64,000 bases of DNA. Origin: Paraburkholderia antibiotica. GTDB lineage: Bacteria > Pseudomonadota > Gammaproteobacteria > Burkholderiales > Burkholderiaceae. The translations under genes and the position numbers were made by a program. Shown piece after piece: positions 8,696 to 18,170 of the stretch. The notes under the pieces were generated by a model. The model was not told the DNA's origin, did not search any database, and saw only the letters and a program-made list of their open reading frames with translations. The stretch spans positions 1-64,000 of the forward strand of contig NZ_JABBFZ010000011.1 in assembly GCF_012927125.1 (NCBI RefSeq), in the 5' to 3' direction. Within the stretch, counting starts at the first letter, position 1; the number at the start of each line of letters is the position of its first letter.

Positions 8696-9580
8696 ATGAC
8701 CAAACAGAACAACTCGAATAATTTTCGTATAGCAAAACGCAACTTTGAAAAAGATTTAAAAAAAGTAGCTAATCTAAGAATCCTATACTCAACGACGAAA
8801 AAATTACTGGACGACAATTTTGATCAGTGTATAGGCACATTGAAATCGTCACTTGCCCAAACCCAATGTTACACAATCATATCGGCAATAGAAGAGATGG
8901 TCGAAACGACTTTGATCTGCCTATCGGATCAGCGCTTCACCACCGCGGAGGTTTTATCCAGAGTCATACTTGAGCACAGTGTAAACCTTATCTACATAAT
9001 TTCTGAAAATCCTAAGTATCGAGCACGTTCGTTTCTGCGGGCACATTTTGAAAATGCACATTCCCGTGCGAAGAAGTGGCATGAGTATGCCATTTCCCAG
9101 AAAAACAAAAACGCAATCGATGATGCCGCTGCACGCATGGAATATCTTCAGAGAATCAAGAAGGTTGTAGGAGGAATCAATAACGCGGAAGCATGGCCTG
9201 ATGCCCGACGACGCTTTCAATCGATAGGGGCCGAACACTTTTATCACGATGTCTTTGCACCGGCGTCCGACTCGATTCATACATTGGGAGAGGACTCGTT
9301 CAACAATTGGATTTCTGGACCCATGAATAAGGAATACGATCACGATCTTGCCCTGGCAGTGGTGCATGCCGAGAAAGGTTCGTATGCGGTCTACATGAGC
9401 ACAAATGCGTTGGCCTTCTATGCAGAAATAGTAAGAAATTTAATCGAAAATTCAGGTAATGACCAAGCCCTTCAATGTGCGCTACATCTCGCTGACAGCT
9501 TCAGCAAACTTATCTCGGACTTCACTACATTGCATACCGCAACTATAGATAACGACGATAAGCTTGCGAACCAGACCTAG
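8696..9580 (+). CDS. Orphan protein, DUF5677-like, low GC
   Basis: A 294-residue, mostly helical protein without signal peptide or membrane segments. The region EVLSRVILEHSVNLIYIISENPKYRARSFLRAHFEN resembles the core of DUF5677 proteins, whose function is unknown; this is a family-level guess. The N-terminus is Lys/Asn-rich and the codon use favours A/T, unlike the rest of the window, which marks the gene as recently acquired. It stands alone. A role in phage defence or stress has been suggested for some related families, but nothing here shows it. Confidence 0.6.
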   Translation: MTKQNNSNNFRIAKRNFEKDLKKVANLRILYSTTKKLLDDNFDQCIGTLKSSLAQTQCYTIISAIEEMVETTLICLSDQRFTTAEVLSRVILEHSVNLIYIISENPKYRARSFLRAHFENAHSRAKKWHEYAISQKNKNAIDDAAARMEYLQRIKKVVGGINNAEAWPDARRRFQSIGAEHFYHDVFAPASDSIHTLGEDSFNNWISGPMNKEYDHDLALAVVHAEKGSYAVYMSTNALAFYAEIVRNLIENSGNDQALQCALHLADSFSKLISDFTTLHTATIDNDDKLANQT

Positions 9581-9960
9581 CCGACGAATCAACCTCATCT
9601 GCTGTGTTCATGTGCCCCGAAAATCCGATCGTTCGCGGATCTTTACGAGGCACCGAACGACCGTTCCATGAAAGACGACGGATGCGCCGTATCGGGTCAA
9701 GGCAGCTATGGGTCGACTACGAAAGCACCCGAATTAAGCCAAGGGCGTCTCGCAGCGATAGCGACCCAAGCTCCGAAGTCAGCCGAAAAGTGCCCCTCAC
9801 ACTCCAAACGCAACGTCCAACACCGACAACGTACTCCTTGAAGCCCTTTTCTCCCGTCAATTGCCATGGTCCGCGTTCAGTCATCGCAAAGCGTGGATTC
9901 ACTCACAGCGCCCTCCTAGATGAGGCCATCGAGTGGATCTGTGCCGGCATCAGGCGCTAT
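9581..9960. other. Intergenic region without supported gene
   Basis: About 380 bp between the DUF5677-like gene and the panE terminator. A plus-strand frame from 9604 to 10077 is open but its product shows no recognisable fold, runs into the panE-like gene and has no convincing ribosome binding site. The composition is intermediate, as in a degraded insertion. Confidence 0.4.
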
Positions 9961-9993
9961 GACGAAAACCGCGCGAGACACACGCGGCTTTTT
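9961..9993 (-). terminator. Intrinsic terminator after the panE-like gene
   Basis: On the minus strand AGCCGCG and CGCGGTT form a 7-bp stem (one G-T pair) with a 9-nt loop, followed by TTTTC. It lies just downstream of the panE-like stop codon. Confidence 0.6.
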
Positions 9994-10000
9994 CGCACCC

Positions 10001-10984
10001 TCACCCCTTCGAATACAACCCCAACGTACTCGCATGCAAGCGCGCGAGCCCAAGCAACGCATCCGTATACGGCGTAGCAACCCGCGTCAATTGCCCTAAC
10101 TCGCGCACCGCGGCCACCAGCGCATCGAGCTCCACCGCCTTACCCGCCTGCACGTCCTGCAACATCGACGTCTTCATCGCGCCGAGCTTCAGCGTCACCG
10201 CGTGACGATCCTCCGGCGCCTGATCGATCGGAATGCCGAAGCGCGCGCCGATCTCCTTCGCCTCCAGCATGATGTGCGTGACGAAGCCGCGCACGAGTTC
10301 ATCGCCGAGGATCTTGTCGGTCGTCGCGCCGGTGATCGCGCTGACCGGGTTCATCGTCATGTTGCCCCACAGCTTGTACCAGACGTCGCGCTGGATCTGC
10401 GCCGACATCGTCGCGTTGAAGCCGGCCGCCTGCAGCAGCGCGGCGAGCCGTTCGACGCGCTCGCCCGGTTTGCCCGACGCCTCGCCGACGATCAATCCGT
10501 TACCCTGGTGATGGCGGATCACACCAGGCGAGTCGATCAGGCAACTCGCATGCACGACGCAGCCAACGGTCTTCGCGGTCGGAATCGCCGCGGCGATCGC
10601 GCCGTCCGGGTCGATGGTCTTCAGACGCTGGCCGGCAAACTCGCCGTCGAGGCCGTCGCAGAACCACCACGGCACGCCGTTCATCGCGGTCAGCACGATC
10701 GTCTCAGGCCCAAGCAGCGGCTTGACGTGCGCGGCCACCGCCGCCATCGCCGGCCCCTTGACGGCGACCACGACGAGGTCCTGTGCGCCGAGGTCGGCCG
10801 GCTTGTCGCTGGCCTTGACCTGCTCGGCGTAGATCACGCCGCCTTCGATCAACCGCAAGCCGTGCTGGCGCACCGCGTCGAGCGTCGCGCCGCGCGCGAC
10901 CACGCTCACCTCGTGCCCCGCCTGCGCGAGCTTCACTCCCATCCAGCCGCCGATCGCACCGGCGCCGTAGATCGCTACTTTCAT
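10001..10984 (-). CDS. 2-dehydropantoate 2-reductase family protein
   Basis: A 327-residue NADPH-dependent reductase of the ketopantoate reductase (ApbA/PanE) fold. The Rossmann motif GAGAIGGWMG lies at residues 7-16, VVAVKGPAM is the typical second cofactor segment, and WYKLWGNMTMNPVSAITG is the conserved catalytic-domain stretch. True PanE acts in pantothenate synthesis; many paralogues reduce other 2-oxo acids. Here it follows an aminotransferase and a class II aldolase gene on the same strand, which points to a peripheral catabolic pathway rather than vitamin synthesis. That functional reading is inference. Confidence 0.8.
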   Translation of the reverse strand: MKVAIYGAGAIGGWMGVKLAQAGHEVSVVARGATLDAVRQHGLRLIEGGVIYAEQVKASDKPADLGAQDLVVVAVKGPAMAAVAAHVKPLLGPETIVLTAMNGVPWWFCDGLDGEFAGQRLKTIDPDGAIAAAIPTAKTVGCVVHASCLIDSPGVIRHHQGNGLIVGEASGKPGERVERLAALLQAAGFNATMSAQIQRDVWYKLWGNMTMNPVSAITGATTDKILGDELVRGFVTHIMLEAKEIGARFGIPIDQAPEDRHAVTLKLGAMKTSMLQDVQAGKAVELDALVAAVRELGQLTRVATPYTDALLGLARLHASTLGLYSKG

Positions 10985-11085
10985 CGCTTCAATCCTTGCT
11001 CATTTTCTGCGTCCGCTGCTGTGTTCATCACCGCGTTCGTCACCACGTTCGCGCTTTCACACTCCGCCCAAGCCATTCTATTCAA

Positions 11086-11895
11086 TCACTGCCGATAACT
11101 CGCATCGATCCGATCGACCCGCCGCACCAGCGCATCGAACACATCCTGCCCGGCGCCATGACGCGGATCGAATTGCAGCGAATCGCGCGAGCAGCGAATC
11201 GCGACCTCCTCCGGCACCGGCCGCGCGCGGCCCATCGAGAACGTCGCCATCTGGATTTCGCACGCGCGATTCAGCGTCCACAGAATCGCGAAGGTCTGCG
11301 CCAACGTGTGGCCCCACGCGAGCAGGCCGTGATTGCGCAGGATCACCGCCTGTTTGTCGCCGATATGCGCGAGCAGGCGCGGCCCCTCTTCCGCATGAAT
11401 CGTGATGCCCTCGAAGTCGTGATACGCGATCCGGTCATGCAATTGCGCGCTATAGAAGTTGGTCTGCTGCAAACCGTCTTCGAGGCAGGCCACCGCGACG
11501 CCCGCCGTCGTATGCGTATGCATCACGCAGTGCGCGTCGGGTAGTCCCTCGTGAATCGCCGCATGCACGACGAAGCCGGCCGGATTCACCGGATACGGCG
11601 AGCCGTCGAGCACGCGCCCGTGCGCATCGATCTTCACCAGATTGCTCGCGGTCACTTCGCTGTAGTGCAGCCCGAACGGGTTGATCAGGAAATGCCGCTC
11701 GTCGCCGGCGACGCTCGCGGGCACACGCAACGTGATGTGGTTGTAGATCATCTCGGTCCAGCCGAGCAGATCGAAGATCCGGTAGCACGCGGCGAGTTGC
11801 ACGCGCGCCTGCCATTCGTCCGGATGCATCGCGGCGGAGCCGGACGCGCTGGCCGGTTGCGCTTCGAGGGTCGTGGCCGTCATCGGTGTCTCCAT
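11086..11895 (-). CDS. Class II aldolase/adducin family protein
   Basis: A 269-residue protein of the zinc-dependent class II aldolase fold. Metal-binding histidines are visible in HCVMHTHTTAGVAVA (His126 and His128) and in the NHGLLAWG stretch near residue 195. Family members cleave or epimerise phosphorylated sugars or act as decarboxylases; the exact substrate is open. The protein lacks extra domains. It lies between an aromatic aminotransferase gene (87 bp upstream) and a ketopantoate-reductase-like gene (101 bp downstream), all on the minus strand. Confidence 0.8.
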   Translation of the reverse strand: METPMTATTLEAQPASASGSAAMHPDEWQARVQLAACYRIFDLLGWTEMIYNHITLRVPASVAGDERHFLINPFGLHYSEVTASNLVKIDAHGRVLDGSPYPVNPAGFVVHAAIHEGLPDAHCVMHTHTTAGVAVACLEDGLQQTNFYSAQLHDRIAYHDFEGITIHAEEGPRLLAHIGDKQAVILRNHGLLAWGHTLAQTFAILWTLNRACEIQMATFSMGRARPVPEEVAIRCSRDSLQFDPRHGAGQDVFDALVRRVDRIDASYRQ

Positions 11896-11982
11896 GATTG
11901 TTGTCGTGGCGGCGCGGTCGCGCGCCGCTCATTCGTGTGCCATGCCGTCATGCACGGCGGCTCGACTGCCCGACTCCTTGCG

Positions 11983-13182
11983 TCAGGCGCCCGACACCAC
12001 CGCCGCGATCGACGACGCAACATAGTCCGCGTTCCGCGCATTCAGACCGGCGACGCACATTCGCCCCGAGCGCAGCACGTACACCGCGTACTCGTTGCGC
12101 AGTCGCTCGACCTGGCTTTCGCTCAGCCCGGTGTAGGTGAACATGCCGCGCTGCGCGACGTAGCGCGTGCGCATCACGTCGTCGACGCGACCTTCGAGGC
12201 CCGCGTAAATCACGTTGCGCATCGCCAGAATGCGCTCGCGCATCGCGCCGAGTTCGGTCTCCCACGACGCGCGCAGCGTCGCGTCGGCCAGCACGTTGGC
12301 GACGAGCCGCGCGCCGTGCGTCGGCGGATTGCTGTAGTTCGCACGCACCGCCGACATCAGCTGACCAGCCACGCGTGCGGCTTCGTCGGCGCTCTTGCAG
12401 ACCACGCTCAACGCGCCGACGCGCTCGCCATACAGCGAGAAATTCTTCGAGAACGAATTCGCGACGATCAGCGGCACGTTCGCATCGGCGAGCAGGCGCA
12501 CCGGCGCAGCGTCTTCTTCGAGGCCCGCGCCGAAACCCTGGTAGGCCATGTCGACGAATGCGATCAGCTTGCGGCGCTGCAAAACCGGCACCAGCTCAGC
12601 CCATTGCGCCGGGCTCAGATCGACGCCGGTCGGGTTGTGGCAGCACGCGTGCAGCAGCACGACGCTCTTTTCCGGCAGCGTATCGAGCGCGGCGAGCATC
12701 TCGGCGAAACGCAGGCCGCCGGTTTGCGGGTCGTAGTACGGATAGGTGTTGACCGTCAGGCCCGCGGCCTCGAACACGACGCGATGGTTCTCCCAGCTCG
12801 GGTCGCTGATCCGCATCTGCGAGCCCGGGAAATAGCGCTTCAGGAAATCGGCGCCGACCTTCAGCGCGCCCGAGCCGCCGAGCGTTTGCAGCGTCGCGAT
12901 CCGGCCTTCGGCGCGCGCCGCGCTGTTCGCGCCGAACACCAGCGCCTGCGCGGTGTCGCGGTACAGCGGCAGACCGGCCATCGGCAGATACGAGCGCGGG
13001 CCGATCGCCTCGAGCAGCGCGGTCTCGGCGCGGCGCACCGCGTCGATCACCGGCAGCTTGCCGGCGTCGTCGAAATAGATGCCGATGCTCAGGTTGACCT
13101 TGTTCGGCCGAGGGTCCAGCTGGAAGTCTTCGTTCAGGCTCAGAATCGGGTCGCCCGGATAGGCGGGAATATGGTCGAACAT
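11983..13182 (-). CDS. Aromatic/aspartate aminotransferase (class I, TyrB-like)
   Basis: A 399-residue PLP enzyme starting MFDHIPAYPGDPILSL, the usual start of TyrB/AspC proteins; the open frame continues upstream but without family similarity. The PLP lysine is Lys246 in SFSKNFSLYGERVG, with Tyr214 in DMAYQGF and the NPTG motif at 183-186. It transfers amino groups between aspartate or aromatic amino acids and 2-oxo acids. It heads an operon with the aldolase and reductase genes and is divergent from a LysR regulator, so the set may degrade or interconvert an amino-acid-derived compound. Confidence 0.87.
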   Translation of the reverse strand: MFDHIPAYPGDPILSLNEDFQLDPRPNKVNLSIGIYFDDAGKLPVIDAVRRAETALLEAIGPRSYLPMAGLPLYRDTAQALVFGANSAARAEGRIATLQTLGGSGALKVGADFLKRYFPGSQMRISDPSWENHRVVFEAAGLTVNTYPYYDPQTGGLRFAEMLAALDTLPEKSVVLLHACCHNPTGVDLSPAQWAELVPVLQRRKLIAFVDMAYQGFGAGLEEDAAPVRLLADANVPLIVANSFSKNFSLYGERVGALSVVCKSADEAARVAGQLMSAVRANYSNPPTHGARLVANVLADATLRASWETELGAMRERILAMRNVIYAGLEGRVDDVMRTRYVAQRGMFTYTGLSESQVERLRNEYAVYVLRSGRMCVAGLNARNADYVASSIAAVVSGA

Positions 13183-13379
13183 GACGGGTCCTTGAAGGCG
13201 GCCTCGGAGGGCCTGGGGTAGCGGGCTGGCCGCGCGGCGCGCGAGCCCGCGTGAGCGACCTGACGCGCGCCGGCGGCGCACGGCCGGGCAAAGCTGAAGT
13301 CTAAGCGGGTTTGCCGGGCTACGTCGACCGCTACGAGTGTCGTTGCTGCGGGCGCCGCGCACAATCAACCGATTTTTCA

Positions 13380-13406
13380 CGATTCGTAAGTTTTTCTTTA
13401 GAATCG
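13380..13406. promoter_or_regulatory. Candidate LysR binding site
   Basis: CGATTC (13380-13385) and GAATCG (13401-13406) are perfect inverted arms 15 bp apart, immediately before the lysR start codon, in the divergent gap with the aminotransferase operon. The geometry fits an autoregulatory LysR-type site. Confidence 0.4.
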
Positions 13407-13411
13407 ATCGT

Positions 13412-14353
13412 ATGCCACTCACCCGCGTCACGATCCGCCAATTCGAAGCGTTTCTCGCCATCGTCGATCTGCATAGTATCGGCGCGGCGGCGCAGCGGCT
13501 CGGGCTGACTTCGTCGGCGGTCAGCCAGCTGCTGGCGGAGCTGGAAACCGAGCTCGGCTTTCGCCTGTTCGACCGCACCACGCGACGTGTCGCGCTCTCC
13601 AGCGCCGGGCAGGATTTTCTGGCGTCGGCCGAATCGGTGCTGCGTCACGTGCGCGCGGCCGCCCAATCCGCCGACGATATCCGCAACCGCGCGGCCGGCA
13701 TCGTGCGGGTCGGTGCGCCGCTCGTGATCGCGTCGACCGCGCTGCCCGCGGCGATCGCCGACTATGCGCGCGACAAACCGAAGGTCGTCGTGCGCATCTG
13801 CGATACCGTGGTCGAGCAACTGGTGGAACGTGTGGAGAGCGGCGACATCGATCTGGCGATCGGCCCGGACCGTCAAAGCGGTGCGCGCGTGCGCTGCGAT
13901 CGGGCGTTCGCGAGCCCGTGGGTGATGTGGTGCGCGGCTACCCATCCGCTCGCCTCGCGACGCCGCGTGCAATGGCAGCATCTGCGCGACGTGCCGATCG
14001 TCGCGACCGGCCGCGATCACGAGCGCGCGGTCGACCAGATGCTCGCGAACCTGCCGCTCGAAGCCCGCATCATCCCGGTCGATGTCGTCGATAACGTGAC
14101 GACCGCGTTCGGCCTCGCCGCGCAAGGGCTCGCGGTCACGCTCGCGCCGGCCTACGTCGCGCCGCTCGCGCGCACGTTCGGGCTGGTGATGAAACGTATC
14201 GTCGATCCGGAAACGATTCGCGCGGTCTGCGTCTACCGCTCGACCGAACGCACGCTGTCGCCGTCCGCCGACGGCTTCGCGGACTTCGTGATGCCGTGGC
14301 TGAAACGCTGGGACCGGGACACGCAGACCGACGCGCGGAGCAAGCGGGATTGA
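13412..14353 (+). CDS. LysR-type transcriptional regulator
   Basis: A 313-residue LTTR. I chose the ATG giving MPLTRVTIRQFEAFLAIVD; the frame extends 25 codons upstream but the extension would cover the putative operator. The HTH at about residues 18-40 reads SIGAAAQRLGLTSSAVSQLLAELE, and the remaining ~220 residues form the periplasmic-binding-like effector domain. It is divergent from the aminotransferase-aldolase-reductase operon and most likely regulates it. Confidence 0.88.
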   Translation: MPLTRVTIRQFEAFLAIVDLHSIGAAAQRLGLTSSAVSQLLAELETELGFRLFDRTTRRVALSSAGQDFLASAESVLRHVRAAAQSADDIRNRAAGIVRVGAPLVIASTALPAAIADYARDKPKVVVRICDTVVEQLVERVESGDIDLAIGPDRQSGARVRCDRAFASPWVMWCAATHPLASRRRVQWQHLRDVPIVATGRDHERAVDQMLANLPLEARIIPVDVVDNVTTAFGLAAQGLAVTLAPAYVAPLARTFGLVMKRIVDPETIRAVCVYRSTERTLSPSADGFADFVMPWLKRWDRDTQTDARSKRD

Positions 14354-14532
14354 TGCGCGGCGGCAGGCTGAACGTGAAACGGAGCCGCCGCGGTGGATGC
14401 AACCGGCTCTGAAACCGGCGATGAAACGGCACGCGAATCAAGCGTGTTGAAGCGCGCTTTAACGCGCTATTCGAAACCACACGAAACCGAACACCCGCGA
14501 AACCTCAAGAAACGCCGGCCCAACCCAAACCA

Positions 14533-15357
14533 CTACGGCTGCATACACAGCGCGAACAATTGCCGCTGATTCGAAATCCCGAGCCGCGCATACGCGCGTT
14601 TCTGATAAGTGATCACGCTCGCCGGCTTCACGCCCATGCACGCGGCGATCTCGACGGCGCTCGCACCTTCGAGCGTGCCGCGCAGCACGTCGAGTTCGCG
14701 CGGCGTCAACGCCGGACATACGCGCCGCACACGCGCGAGCATCGCCACGGCCGCGCCCTGCTGATGCTGCCCATTCAACGCGTAATGGCCTGTGGCCGCA
14801 TGCGCGAACAGCGGCGCGACGCTTTCGATCCGCTCCAGCTCGCCCGCCTCGAACACGCCGTGCGCGCGGTCGCGATACAGGTTGATCGACAGCCACACGC
14901 TGTCCATCGGCTGCATCAGCAGCGACAGCCGGTCCGACACGTTCGGCTGCGCGTAGCAGGCCGCGCGATACGCTTCGTTTTCGATTTCGTCGCCGCGCTG
15001 CTGATGCAGCACCAGCGCGTTGCGCGCGGGCGGCTGAGCGTTGTGGCGGGTATCGCCGATAATCGCGCGATTGCCGTCCAGCGCATAGAAATGGGTGGCG
15101 TAGCGCTCGGCGACGTCGCGCAGAAAACGCCCGCCGCGATGATCGGCCGCCGACACCGTGCGCGGCCGCGCGCCGAATTCGTACGCGAAGATCGTGCACT
15201 GCGAAACCGGCAGCGACAGCGCTTCGCCAACCGTCTGCAGAATGCTCGCGGCGAGCGCATCGGCGTCCGGCTGCGAGATCGCCATGACGAGATCGGCGGC
15301 GAGCGCGGTGCTGATCTGTCCGCTGCGCTGGGGTGAGGCGAGACGCCAGGAACGCAT
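14533..15357 (-). CDS. LuxR-family regulator with GAF/autoinducer-like N-terminus
   Basis: A 274-residue protein starting at MRSWRLASPQ. The C-terminal 60 residues are a LuxR/NarL-type HTH: LTPRELDVLRGTLEG...SAVEIAACMGVKPASVITYQKRAYARLGI. The N-terminal ~200 residues show no receiver signature and resemble a sensory ligand domain of unknown type. It lies 83 bp after the receiver-kinase gene on the same strand and could be an output of that signalling operon, but a separate promoter is possible. Confidence 0.78.
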   Translation of the reverse strand: MRSWRLASPQRSGQISTALAADLVMAISQPDADALAASILQTVGEALSLPVSQCTIFAYEFGARPRTVSAADHRGGRFLRDVAERYATHFYALDGNRAIIGDTRHNAQPPARNALVLHQQRGDEIENEAYRAACYAQPNVSDRLSLLMQPMDSVWLSINLYRDRAHGVFEAGELERIESVAPLFAHAATGHYALNGQHQQGAAVAMLARVRRVCPALTPRELDVLRGTLEGASAVEIAACMGVKPASVITYQKRAYARLGISNQRQLFALCMQP

Positions 15358-15440
15358 GATGGGTGCCGGTTGCGCTGCGTGAAATGGGTGGACCCAAGCG
15401 TAGCACAGCGCGCGGCGCCGCCATCGCCACCGACCTCCGC

Positions 15441-16577
15441 CTACCTCCGGGTAAACGCGCCCCGCGAGCCGCGTTGCAACGTCACCGTGCGCGGCAATGC
15501 GATCGTAAACGTCGTGCCCGCAGCCTCGCTCGATTCGACGCTGACCTCGCCGCCATGCATGCGCGCGATCTCCTGCACGATATGCAGACCGAGCCCGAGC
15601 CCTTCGCGCGAACGCGCTCCGCTGCCGTTCGAGCCGAACGCCTTGAACAGATGCGGAAACACCTCGGCCGGAATCTCGCCGCGATTGGACACCTTGAGCC
15701 GCACGACCTCCTCCGCGTCGCCGTCGACGTCGACACCGATATCGCCTTCCGGCGCGCCATGATGCAGCGCATTGCCGATGAGATTCGACACCGCCTGCCA
15801 GATCAGGTCCGTATCCCACGCGCCCGTGCTGTTGCCCGAGCAGGTGAACACGATCCGCTTGCCGCTCTTCTGCGACGCGAATTCGTCAATCACGGAACGG
15901 CACAGCGTCGCCAGTTCGATCGAGCGCGGCTGCAACGGCAAGCGTCCACCCTGCAGGCGCGCGAGATTCAGCAGTTGATCGACCATCCGTGCCATGCGCA
16001 GCGAGCTGTTCTTCACGCGCGTGGCGACGGTCGCGGCCTGCTCGTCGGTGGCGGTACGCATCAAATATTCCGCCGACGCCAGTACCGCGCCAAGCGGCGT
16101 GCGCAGATCGTGGCTGAGCACCGCCATCAGCATCTCGTTCGCTTCGAGCATCTGGCGCGTCGTCACCAGTTGCGCGGCGAGCTGGCGCTTCTGCTGTTCG
16201 AGTTGCACGAATACGTCGACCTTCGATTGCAGGATGCGCGGATCGAACGGCTTGTACAGGAAGTCGACCGCGCCCGCCTCGTAGCCGCGAAACGTGCGCG
16301 ACGCGTCCTGCGCGGTCGCAGTCAGGAAGATGATCGGCACGTGCGAGGTGCGCGGGCTGCCGCGCATCAGCGCGGCCAGTTCGAAGCCGTTCATGCCGGG
16401 CATGTTGACGTCGAGAATCGCCAGCGCGACTTCATGCTTGAGCAGCAGATCGAGCGCGGCGGTGCCGGAGTCGGCGACCAGCACGGTGACGTCGGGGCGC
16501 GTAAGCAGCGCTTCGAGCGCGGTGATGTTGTGGACGATGTCGTCGACGATCAGGATGTTGACAGGTGAGTTCGTCAT
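15441..16577 (-). CDS. Receiver - histidine kinase fusion protein
   Basis: A 378-residue cytoplasmic protein. Residues 1-125 form a receiver domain with the phospho-acceptor Asp56 in ILDVNMPG and Lys109 in YKPFD. A short coiled segment leads to the HisKA domain with His156 in LSHDLRTPLG, then a HATPase domain with the N box (NLIGNAL) and G box (REGLGLGLHIV). The receiver-first order is typical of sensor kinases that are controlled by another kinase. It starts 9 bp after the cheB-like stop and closes the hybrid-kinase/CheR/CheB operon. Confidence 0.88.
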   Translation of the reverse strand: MTNSPVNILIVDDIVHNITALEALLTRPDVTVLVADSGTAALDLLLKHEVALAILDVNMPGMNGFELAALMRGSPRTSHVPIIFLTATAQDASRTFRGYEAGAVDFLYKPFDPRILQSKVDVFVQLEQQKRQLAAQLVTTRQMLEANEMLMAVLSHDLRTPLGAVLASAEYLMRTATDEQAATVATRVKNSSLRMARMVDQLLNLARLQGGRLPLQPRSIELATLCRSVIDEFASQKSGKRIVFTCSGNSTGAWDTDLIWQAVSNLIGNALHHGAPEGDIGVDVDGDAEEVVRLKVSNRGEIPAEVFPHLFKAFGSNGSGARSREGLGLGLHIVQEIARMHGGEVSVESSEAAGTTFTIALPRTVTLQRGSRGAFTRR

Positions 16578-16586
16578 TGCATCGAA

Positions 16587-17240
16587 TCAGGGAGAAGTCG
16601 GCAGCGCGGCAAGGTGCGCGGCCAGGGTTTCGGGATTGTAGATGGCATCGGCCGCGCCGCGCACGATCGCCGCTCGCGGCATTTCCGGCGAGCCGGCGCT
16701 CTCCGGCGTCTGCACCCACGCGGTACCGCCGAATGCGCGCACGCGTTCGAGGCCAAACGCGCCGTCGTCGTTGGCGCCGGACAGCAGGATCGCGAGCAGC
16801 CGCTCGCGGTACACGGCGGCAGCCGACTCGAACAGCACGTCGATCGACGGCCGCGAGAAGCGCACCGCCGCATCGGTGGACAGCGCGACCGTGCGATCCA
16901 CCTCGACCAGCATGTGATAGCCGGGCGGCGCGACCAGCACGCGCCCCGGCACGATCGGTTCGCCCGCGTCCGGTTCGAGCAGCGGCAGCGCGCAGCGATG
17001 CGCGAGCGCGGGCACCAGATAGCTCGGCGAATCGGCCGGCAGATGCATGACGATCATCACGGCCGCCGCGAAGCGCGCGGGCAACGCGAGCAGCAGCACG
17101 CCGAGCGCGTCGATGCCGCCCGCCGACGCGCCGATCACGACGAGGTCGTAGCCGCGCGGCACGGTGGGCGCTTCGGCGTCGGTATCGGTATGGATATCGG
17201 CAGCCGGCGGGGTCGAAGGCGGATCGATCGGGCGTGACAT
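16587..17240 (-). CDS. CheB-type methylesterase domain protein without receiver
   Basis: A 217-residue protein consisting almost only of the CheB esterase domain. The catalytic triad can be read: Ser39 in VIGASAGGIDAL, His66 in VMHLPAD and Asp158 or Asp159 in SGANDDG. Classical CheB has an N-terminal receiver; here about 30 disordered residues take its place, so activity cannot be controlled by phosphorylation of an own receiver. The start codon lies 4 bp after the cheR stop, indicating translational coupling. With no chemoreceptor in the window, the target of demethylation is unclear. Confidence 0.87.
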   Translation of the reverse strand: MSRPIDPPSTPPAADIHTDTDAEAPTVPRGYDLVVIGASAGGIDALGVLLLALPARFAAAVMIVMHLPADSPSYLVPALAHRCALPLLEPDAGEPIVPGRVLVAPPGYHMLVEVDRTVALSTDAAVRFSRPSIDVLFESAAAVYRERLLAILLSGANDDGAFGLERVRAFGGTAWVQTPESAGSPEMPRAAIVRGAADAIYNPETLAAHLAALPTSP

Positions 17241-17244
17241 GGCG

Positions 17245-18132
17245 CTACCGCTTCTGATAGATGCGTTCGGCCGCGCGAAACTCGTCGAACGCTTCGTAAT
17301 GACGGGAAAAACGCAGGCTTTCCTTGCTGCCCAACCCAAGAAAGCCACGCCGCACCAGCGCGTTTTCGAATAGCCCCAACGCGCGATCCTGCAAGCCGCG
17401 ATCGAAATAGATCAGCACGTTGCGGCACGACACCAGATGCGCTTCGAGAAACACTTCGTCGGTGGACAGGCTGTGATCGGCGAACACCACGCGCTCTTTC
17501 AGCGAACCGGCAAAGCGCGCGCCGCCATACGCCGCATGATAGTAGTCCGATAGCGACCGCGTGCCGCCGGCCGCCAGGTAGTTCTGCGTAAAGCCCTGAA
17601 TCCGCTCCAGCGAGTAAATGCCCGATTCGGCGCGCGCGAGCGCGTCGGGGTTGATGTCGGTCGCGTAGAACAGCGTGCGCTCGGTGAGGCCCTCTTCGTC
17701 GAACAGGATCTTCAGCGACCACAGCTCTTCGCCGGTGCTGCAACCGGCGACCCATACCTTGATCGACGGATAGGTGCGCAGCCGCGGCAGCACGTGCTCG
17801 CGCAGCGCGAGAAAATATGAAGGATCGCGAAACATGTCGCTGACCTGCACGGTCAGGTACTGGAACAGCCGCGAGAACTGCTCGCCGTCGCGCATGATGC
17901 GGTCCTGCAGTTGCGACAGCGTCTGCAGGCCGAACTCGTCGAGCGCCTGCGTCAGGCGGCGGCGTAGCGACGACATCGCGTAGTGGCGAAAGTCGTGCTG
18001 ATACTTCAGATAAATCGCGTCGAGCAGCAGCTTCAACTCGATGTCGAAGTCGCTCATGCGCTGCGGTACGTCGAAAGCCGATCGGCTCATCGCGGTTCCC
18101 GGTTCCGTTGTTTCTTCCGCCTCTGTATTCAT
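17245..18132 (-). CDS. CheR-type protein methyltransferase
   Basis: A 295-residue SAM-dependent methyltransferase. The start MNTEAEETTE is preceded by a GGGGGCAG stretch at good distance. The N-terminal helical CheR domain ends around residue 100; the catalytic domain has the SAM loop VAGCSTGEELWSL and the conserved CRNVLIYF. It lacks the TPR or PAS extensions seen in some alternative-pathway CheR proteins. It lies 38 bp downstream of the large hybrid kinase gene and 4 bp upstream of cheB, a gene set that in several bacteria governs non-motility processes. Which is the case here is not shown. Confidence 0.9.
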   Translation of the reverse strand: MNTEAEETTEPGTAMSRSAFDVPQRMSDFDIELKLLLDAIYLKYQHDFRHYAMSSLRRRLTQALDEFGLQTLSQLQDRIMRDGEQFSRLFQYLTVQVSDMFRDPSYFLALREHVLPRLRTYPSIKVWVAGCSTGEELWSLKILFDEEGLTERTLFYATDINPDALARAESGIYSLERIQGFTQNYLAAGGTRSLSDYYHAAYGGARFAGSLKERVVFADHSLSTDEVFLEAHLVSCRNVLIYFDRGLQDRALGLFENALVRRGFLGLGSKESLRFSRHYEAFDEFRAAERIYQKR

Positions 18133-18170
18133 TTTCACTGCCCCCGCGTGCGCGTTCGCCCGCCGTCCCG

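Noticed and set aside
9604..10077. 157-codon open frame
   Set aside because: No recognisable product, no good ribosome binding site, and it overlaps the terminator and 3' end of the panE-like gene.
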